Positions 59,194 through 64,000 of a DNA stretch of 64,000 nt are shown here, one piece after another. This DNA comes from Auricularia sp. M13. Taxonomy: Eukaryota > Basidiomycota > Agaricomycetes > Auriculariales > Auriculariaceae. Where the stretch lies: NCBI GenBank assembly GCA_037042915.1, contig CM073200.1, positions 3,096,832 to 3,160,831 of the forward strand, in the 5' to 3' direction. The notes beneath the pieces were generated by a model. The model ran no database searches. It saw only the letters and a list, made by a program, of their open reading frames with translations, and was not told the origin of the DNA. Within the stretch, counting starts at the first letter, position 1. Each line of letters opens with the position of its first letter. The position numbers and the translations under genes were made by a program.

Positions 59194-59998
59194 ATGGACA
59201 ACCCCGCCGAGCAGCTCGCGCACGTCGTCAAGGAGTGCACCGGCGCCTCCCACGGCAGCGCCGACGACCAGCGCGCCGCCATCGAGCGCTACTACGCAGA
59301 AGATTGCGAGTTCAACCACCCGCTGTGCCGCGTCGCGTCCGGCCCCGGCTCGCGCGACGATGTGCTCCGTGTCTACCAGTCAGTCTTCCTCGTCGGCGTC
59401 GTCCACGGCCGCTGACGCACTGCGCAGGTGGTACAGGATCATGAGCCCGTCGCTGCCGCTCACCGTAGACCAAGTCGGTGCGTGCCGCGTGCTTTCCTGC
59501 AGGCGCCGGTGTTGACGGACTGCTCGTCCAGTGTACGACGACAAGACAGAGACCGCGTTCCTCCAAGTCACGTGAGCTCGCAGTGTGTCTCGCGCTCTCA
59601 GCCAGCTGAGTTTGATCGAACAGGCAGACATTCCACATCCGCTTGTCTCCTTTCAAGCCAGCCCCCGCGCGGTATGTATCTTGTCCGTCAGTGACTTGCG
59701 CTGACAACGTCCAGGCTGGTGGTAAAGGTCAACCTCACCAAGTCAGCCGAAGATGGCTTGTACTATATCTCCCGTCAAGAGGACTTTTACCAGCCAGAGG
59801 TTTGTTTCCCTCAGTAGCTCAGCCGAAGCTGACAAGAAGTCGCAGGACCTGCTTTACCTGACTGTCCCGCCGCTGGCCCATCTCGTCCTTCTGCTCAAGG
59901 GAGTCACGAGCGCGGCGTGCAAGGTCTACGCCATCGCAGGCCAGTCGCTGGGCTTCTGGCGCACCGACCAGCGCGACCAGCATGAGAAGGATGATTAG
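59194..59998 (+). CDS. NTF2/SnoaL-like fold protein with hydrophobic C-terminus
   Basis: Spliced segments read MDNPAEQLAHVVKECTGASH, DDQRAAIERYYAEDCEFNHPLCRV, SRDDVLRVYQWYRIMSPSLPLTV, VYDDKTETAFLQVTQ, LVVKVNLTKSAEDGLYYISRQEDFYQPEDLLYLTVPPLAHLVLLLKGVTSAACKVYAI. This is the layout of small NTF2-like fungal proteins: a helix with ...IERYYAEDCEFNHP, strands with KVNL, and a terminal hydrophobic helix that could bind membrane. The ligand or reaction is unknown. It shares a 132-bp promoter with the monooxygenase, so co-expression is possible. Confidence 0.7.
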
Positions 59999-60180
59999 CC
60001 TCGTTTCTGAATGGACGGCTTGGACGTTTTCTTGTAGCGTTGTGTACATCAGTACTCTGCAGAATGAACCCATCTCAGAACGCTCTCGCAGCAGCTGTGC
60101 CACCAGTAGCACCGGCGTCACTATAAGAAGTCATTCTACCAGCATGCCGACCTCCGTGACCAGCATGTCGGCGTCCATGA

Positions 60181-62762
60181 TTAGCATGCTGACCTCCATG
60201 GGCTTGACGGCAGGTCAGTCGCTGGTATTGCAATGCGACACGAACCCGCCATCTCCGAATCTACGTCAAACAAGTGAATCGACCATGCAGACAGTGGGAA
60301 AGCTTTGAGGGCACACCCGAATTGTCCTCCACCTGCACCAGTGGGAGGCTGGAAGAACGCAGGCGCATGTCCAGCCCGCGCGGCGCGCCGGTGCTGCCAA
60401 ACTGTCCACGGCCCCGCGCGCCCCCTATCCACCTCCTTAGCGCGCTTCCGCAGCAGCTCGGCGCGCGCGTTCTCGCGCCCTTTGCGCCGCTCGGCGTTCG
60501 CGGGGAGCGCGACGGCGTTGTGGTCCGAGGGGTGCGTCGCGCCGGCGTCTGCATCGTGAGTGGAGAGCAAGTCCGGGCGCGCATTCTCCGGCGCAGGGGA
60601 ATGCGAGCGCGGGAGGATGGACGTGACGCGCCGCATGGCGCGGGAGAGCGTGGACTCGGCGGGCGAGAGGCAGCCGCAGAGGGAGTAGGGGACGTCGTAT
60701 CGGCTCTGCAATAACGCGACCGAGACAATTGAGCGTGTAAGTATGGAATGTGGTAGGTAGGGAAGGGGAGAGTGAGACGTGAAGGGACGGACCATCCATG
60801 CTTCGGCTGTGTGGTCGAACGCGATCGCAAGTGCGCTCTCCTCGACTTTGTCCTCGTGGTCGAGCGTGCGGCCGAGCAGTTTCTTCGTATCAGATCTACA
60901 TTTCAAACCATTCTGAGCCCCAGAGAAAAGCTGAGATGCGCTGCTATACCTGTACGCTTGTCCTCGGAGTTGATGCGTGTGCCACGCGAGATCAATATCC
61001 TAACCAAATACCGATCAATACCAATAAGAAGTGGTTCAACCTGAGCACACACCAACGTCGGGACCAGGTACATTGACTCGTTCTCCGCAGCGAGGTGCAA
61101 GAACGCATGATACCTCACAACGCTGCGCACAAGCGGCGCCAGCGCGTCCGCCGAGCTGGCAGTGGTAAACCGCCCTGGCGCCGTCCACCCAATCTCACGC
61201 ATCTGGTCGACGAAAGCCGACTGGCGCTTGATAGCGGCAACGAGCTCAATGGAGAACGGGCCGGGGAATGTATAATGCAGCAGTATGCGCTTGACTCTGC
61301 CAGTTGTCCACGTTTAGCACTGGGTCTCCTAGCCTCACTGGCAGCGATGAACGCACATCTGGTGGTTATTCGGAAGCTGGGTGTTCGCCCACTTGAGCAG
61401 CCGCGCCATCTTCCACTCGAACCGGTGGGCGAGCGCCGCGCCGCTGACGCCTGCTATTTCGGGGTTGATGGCCCGGTCGAGCAGCGAGCGGTTGGAGAGC
61501 TTGAGCATCTCCGCGCGCCAGTCTGCTGAGGGCACCGAGTCGTGCGCGCTGCCCAGGAAGGAGTCCATGATGCGCCCCGCGGCGCTTTGGTCGTCGTAGA
61601 GCTTGAGGAGGCCGCTGCATGTCGTGCACGAGGGTGAGATGGGCAATTCTAGAGTCAAAAGGGAGGATGTCGATGCGTACGCGAAGAAGAATCGAGGACT
61701 GCTGTCGGGCCCGCTTTCGCGCAGCTGTCGCCATTTGACGATCTCGTTGCAGAACTTCCGGACACCGTAGGCCTGTGGCAAAGGCATAACGCTGGCATGA
61801 GCACGGTTTAAAATCATATTCGGGCTGACGAACCTCGTGGTTGAACGAGCGTCGGCACGTGGGACACGTCGCGAGAAACGAACGCTGCGCCCACCCCGTA
61901 CCCGTCGCGTCGATCCATGGCCAGGGGTATCTCTCCATTGAATCACTGTCTTCACAGCATGGGCACGAGATGTAGGTAAGGTCTTCGGGAGAGGTCGTCA
62001 AGGGCGGGTCAAACGGCTCTTTTGTCGATCCTTCGAAGACTTTCTGCGATTCGGGTGAAGAGGGGTGATGCTCAAACGTGTCGGGGTGGATGGTGCGCGC
62101 GACCATGGCCAGAGGGAACGGCCTGTATGGCCTCGAGTTCATGGCTGAAGGTTGTGTGGAAGAAGGGCACGTACCCTATTTTCGCGAGTTGCGGGAGAGT
62201 GCGCACGCCGTCTTCCTTATAGGCCATTGGATTCTGAGAGCATGAGGATCACACGTATCTAGGCGCAAAACGTGGGCGTACCAGCATGAAAGTATGCCAG
62301 ACCATGAGCACGTCCAACGGAGGGAGTGTGTCCTCTTCCGGTGGCGCCGAAGTGCTCGAAAGCCATCTCTGGAATCTACAACCCGGGCATTGAGCTATCA
62401 AATGCTACATGGGCACTTGCAGAACGTACCTACAAACGGCGCGGCATACAAACACTTCGATTGATCTCGTTAGCGAGTGAAGGTGCAGAATTTGTAGCGA
62501 CGCTCGTACCCGTCCACGCAGCGTCATCGTCCAAGACAACATTGCTAGCTGAACCTGTGCTCTTATTCGCCTCGATCACAGCGGACTTGAGCACGCTGAA
62601 AGCGGAAAGGATCCTCAGATGATCAAGCAGCTCTTCTACAGTGACCAAAGGCGGCGTATTGTGTGTCCCAATTGTAAAATGTCCTGGTAGATGCGCATCG
62701 AGCTCATAGGCTGGCGGCGGAACGGTTTCGCGTCGCGAGTACGTTGGAGGGTCGGCAGACAT
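60181..62762 (-). CDS. DUF1399/GRDP-like protein, copy 2
   Basis: Starts MSADPPTYSRRETVPPPAYELDAHLPGHFTIG at 62762 and parallels copy 1 throughout: TVEELLDHLRILSAFSVLKSAV, then VFEGSTKEPFDPPLTTSPEDLTYISCPCCED, CPTCRRSFNHEV, and YGVRKFCNEIVKW. The tail is SDTKKLLGRTLDHEDKVEESALAIAFDHTAEAW, SRYDVPYSLCGCLSPAESTLSRAM, ARPDLLSTHDADAGATHPSDHNAV, and RKRAKEVDRGRAGPWTVWQ. This copy is more GC-rich than copy 1 and has a longer Pro/Gly-rich end (PTGAGGGQFG). The two lie about 6 kb apart in opposite orientation. Function unknown; exon joins partly resolved. Confidence 0.75.
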
Positions 62763-63381
62763 CAGGATCCACACTTCAGAGAGACTTGCGTTAAGTAGCG
62801 GGCTGGTCAGTGTATCCGGACCGTGGTGGCGGTGTATGCAGGGGCGTTGGAAGCTGCCTGTCGGCCCCTGCCCTGTCCACCAGGATCTGTCAACGGATGC
62901 GCAGTGACATGCGACAGGCAGCGCCAATATTAGCAATGTCCAGAGCCCAACTTGCGGCGCGCTTTATGGGAGGATTCTGCGAGCCTCGCACCCAGCCTTT
63001 CCGGGCGTAAGCGCGCCATATGTTCGCGCGTTGGGGACAGCTGTCAATAATATTACCGCGCCGTGCCATCCATAAAAAATGGGCAGGTGGTGAAGCAGGT
63101 TACGGTTAACTCCGTGACGCGTTGTCGGCTTTTAGACCTGTAAATACCGCCTCAGGCCATAAGTAAGGTCCCAAAGGCCTTGGATATCGCAACAACCAAT
63201 TATCTCAATCAATAGGTACCGTATTAGGTCACGAGTTCACTTCACGAAATCACAATACTGAAAAAATCAGTGTCAGGGCTTGTTGGGTTGCTGCCGCCGG
63301 CCCTCGGTCACCGCCATTCGTCATGTGATTAGCTCACTCTCTCTGCTGCTCACCTGTCGTCGCGCTCTTCCAAACCGCATT
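62763..63381. other. Divergent intergenic region
   Basis: About 620 bp between DUF1399 copy 2 and the AidB-like gene. Contains a CCATAAAAAATGGG element near 63070 and short frames without support. Confidence 0.4.
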
Positions 63382-64000
63382 ATGAAGGTTGAAGATACCT
63401 TCTCCCAGGTGCGTTTGGATGTTTTACATGTGTTGCATCCGATTGACTGGTCTGCAGACTCCTCCGCCAGAAGTGAACCCATTTACTTCAGATTCGGTCT
63501 TGCCCTCGTTGCTGAAGAGATTATTGCCGCCATCGTACGGCGAATACGCTGCGCAGCATGCCGAATATTGACTTGACTTGGCGCAGATGCTATTCTGAAG
63601 TTTCTGAAGATCTCTCGCGGTTCGGGGAAGACATTGTCTCAAGTGCGCCAGAGCAGCTACGAGCGGACGATATCCTGACAACCATGTGACAGCTGTCAGA
63701 GCTATAGGGCCACTCGTCCATGAGCCAACTTTGACGCAGTACGATCACTGGGGACGCCGGATAGACCACCTGCAGACCTCCGAGGGCTGGCGCCTGCTGC
63801 GCGACTTCACTGTGCGCGAAGGCGTCGTAGCGCTATCGTATCAGCGTCGCCACGGCCAGTACTCGCGTGTGCATGCGTTATCTAAAGCGATGCTCATGGT
63901 TGGCGACACGTACACCATCCTCTGCCCCTTTGCCATGACGGATGGCGCTGCTCGCGGTTCGTAAGGCTTAAATTCCATGCGTGAGCGGCCTAATAAACCT
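63382..64000 (+). CDS. AidB-like acyl-CoA dehydrogenase, 5' part only
   Basis: A 27-nt first exon (MKVEDTFSQ) joins after a GTGCGT...TCTGCAG intron to TPPPEVNPFTSDSVLPSLLKRLLPPSYGEYAAQHAE. Later segments read SEDLSRFGEDIVSSAPEQL and TQYDHWGRRIDHLQTSEGWRLLRDFTVREGVVALSYQRRHGQYSRVHALSKAML, then ILCPFAMTDGAAR at the window edge. The WGRRID.L.TSEGWR segment and C(P)xAMTDGAAR match the adaptive-response domain and start of the FAD domain of AidB-type acyl-CoA dehydrogenases. Substrate unknown. Joins near 63560-63720 are uncertain, and the gene continues beyond the window. Confidence 0.8.

Noticed and set aside
1-64000. CRISPR array, bacterial operon, rRNA or telomere repeat tract
   Set aside because: No regularly spaced repeats, no TTAGGG arrays and no rRNA signature were seen; gene structure is eukaryotic.

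Overview
The window looks like a piece of a basidiomycete (Agaricomycete-type) nuclear chromosome. Genes are dense and GC-rich, and most are split by 45-60 nt introns with GTRNGY donors, CTRAY branch sites and YAG acceptors. The gene content fits this assignment: a copper-radical (glyoxal) oxidase, a CPL1-like secreted cysteine-rich protein, an Aleuria-type fucose lectin, F-box and basidiomycete kinase families, and DUF1399/GRDP proteins. For most housekeeping genes I worked out exon joins by eye. The summed exon lengths are divisible by three, which supports them: TEL2 959 aa, eL33 106 aa, ArgJ 429 aa, Bud20-like 131 aa, glyoxal oxidase 639 aa, lectin fusion 744 aa.

Layout. 1-2.35 kb is gene-poor and holds a non-autonomous element whose ends fold into GC hairpins. 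2.35-15 kb carries a membrane-anchored Lys-rich protein (-), a phospholipase-like/fucose-lectin fusion (-), a degenerate protein kinase (-), TEL2 (+), ribosomal protein eL33 (-) and mitochondrial ornithine acetyltransferase ArgJ (+). 15-20 kb is a decayed patch: a frameshifted F-box gene, a 863-bp fold-back element with Tc1/mariner-like ends, and a poorly resolved gene. 20-24.1 kb has a CPL1-like secreted protein (+), a Bud20/ZNF593 ribosome-assembly zinc finger (-), a coiled-coil protein (+) and a LINE relic.

24,167-38,925 is the outstanding region. It is a 14.8-kb inverted repeat with arms of 7,151 and 7,157 bp around a 451-bp unique spacer. Each arm carries a Crypton-type tyrosine recombinase (Ndc10-like core plus GCR1-type C-terminal domain) followed by a GEN1/Yen1-like XPG nuclease. 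The two arms are nearly identical but carry different small indels. The arms end in GTAAC-rich sequence, and a near-perfect hairpin sits exactly at one breakpoint. I read this as an inverted pair of a two-gene mobile element in which recombinase and structure-specific nuclease may work together.

39-64 kb returns to ordinary genes: a VPS9-domain Rab GEF (-) divergent from an unknown coiled-coil protein (+), glyoxal oxidase (+), a multi-pass membrane protein (-), the spliceosomal cyclophilin CWC27 (+), two DUF1399 paralogues pointing toward each other (51.9 kb + and 62.8 kb -) around a TMEM170-like protein (+), a flavin monooxygenase (-) and an NTF2/SnoaL-like protein (+), and the start of an AidB-like acyl-CoA dehydrogenase (+) running off the end.

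The genes are not organised as operons or an obvious biosynthetic cluster. Secreted enzymes (glyoxal oxidase, lectin fusion, CPL1-like protein) suggest a saprotroph or plant-associated fungus, but this is inference.
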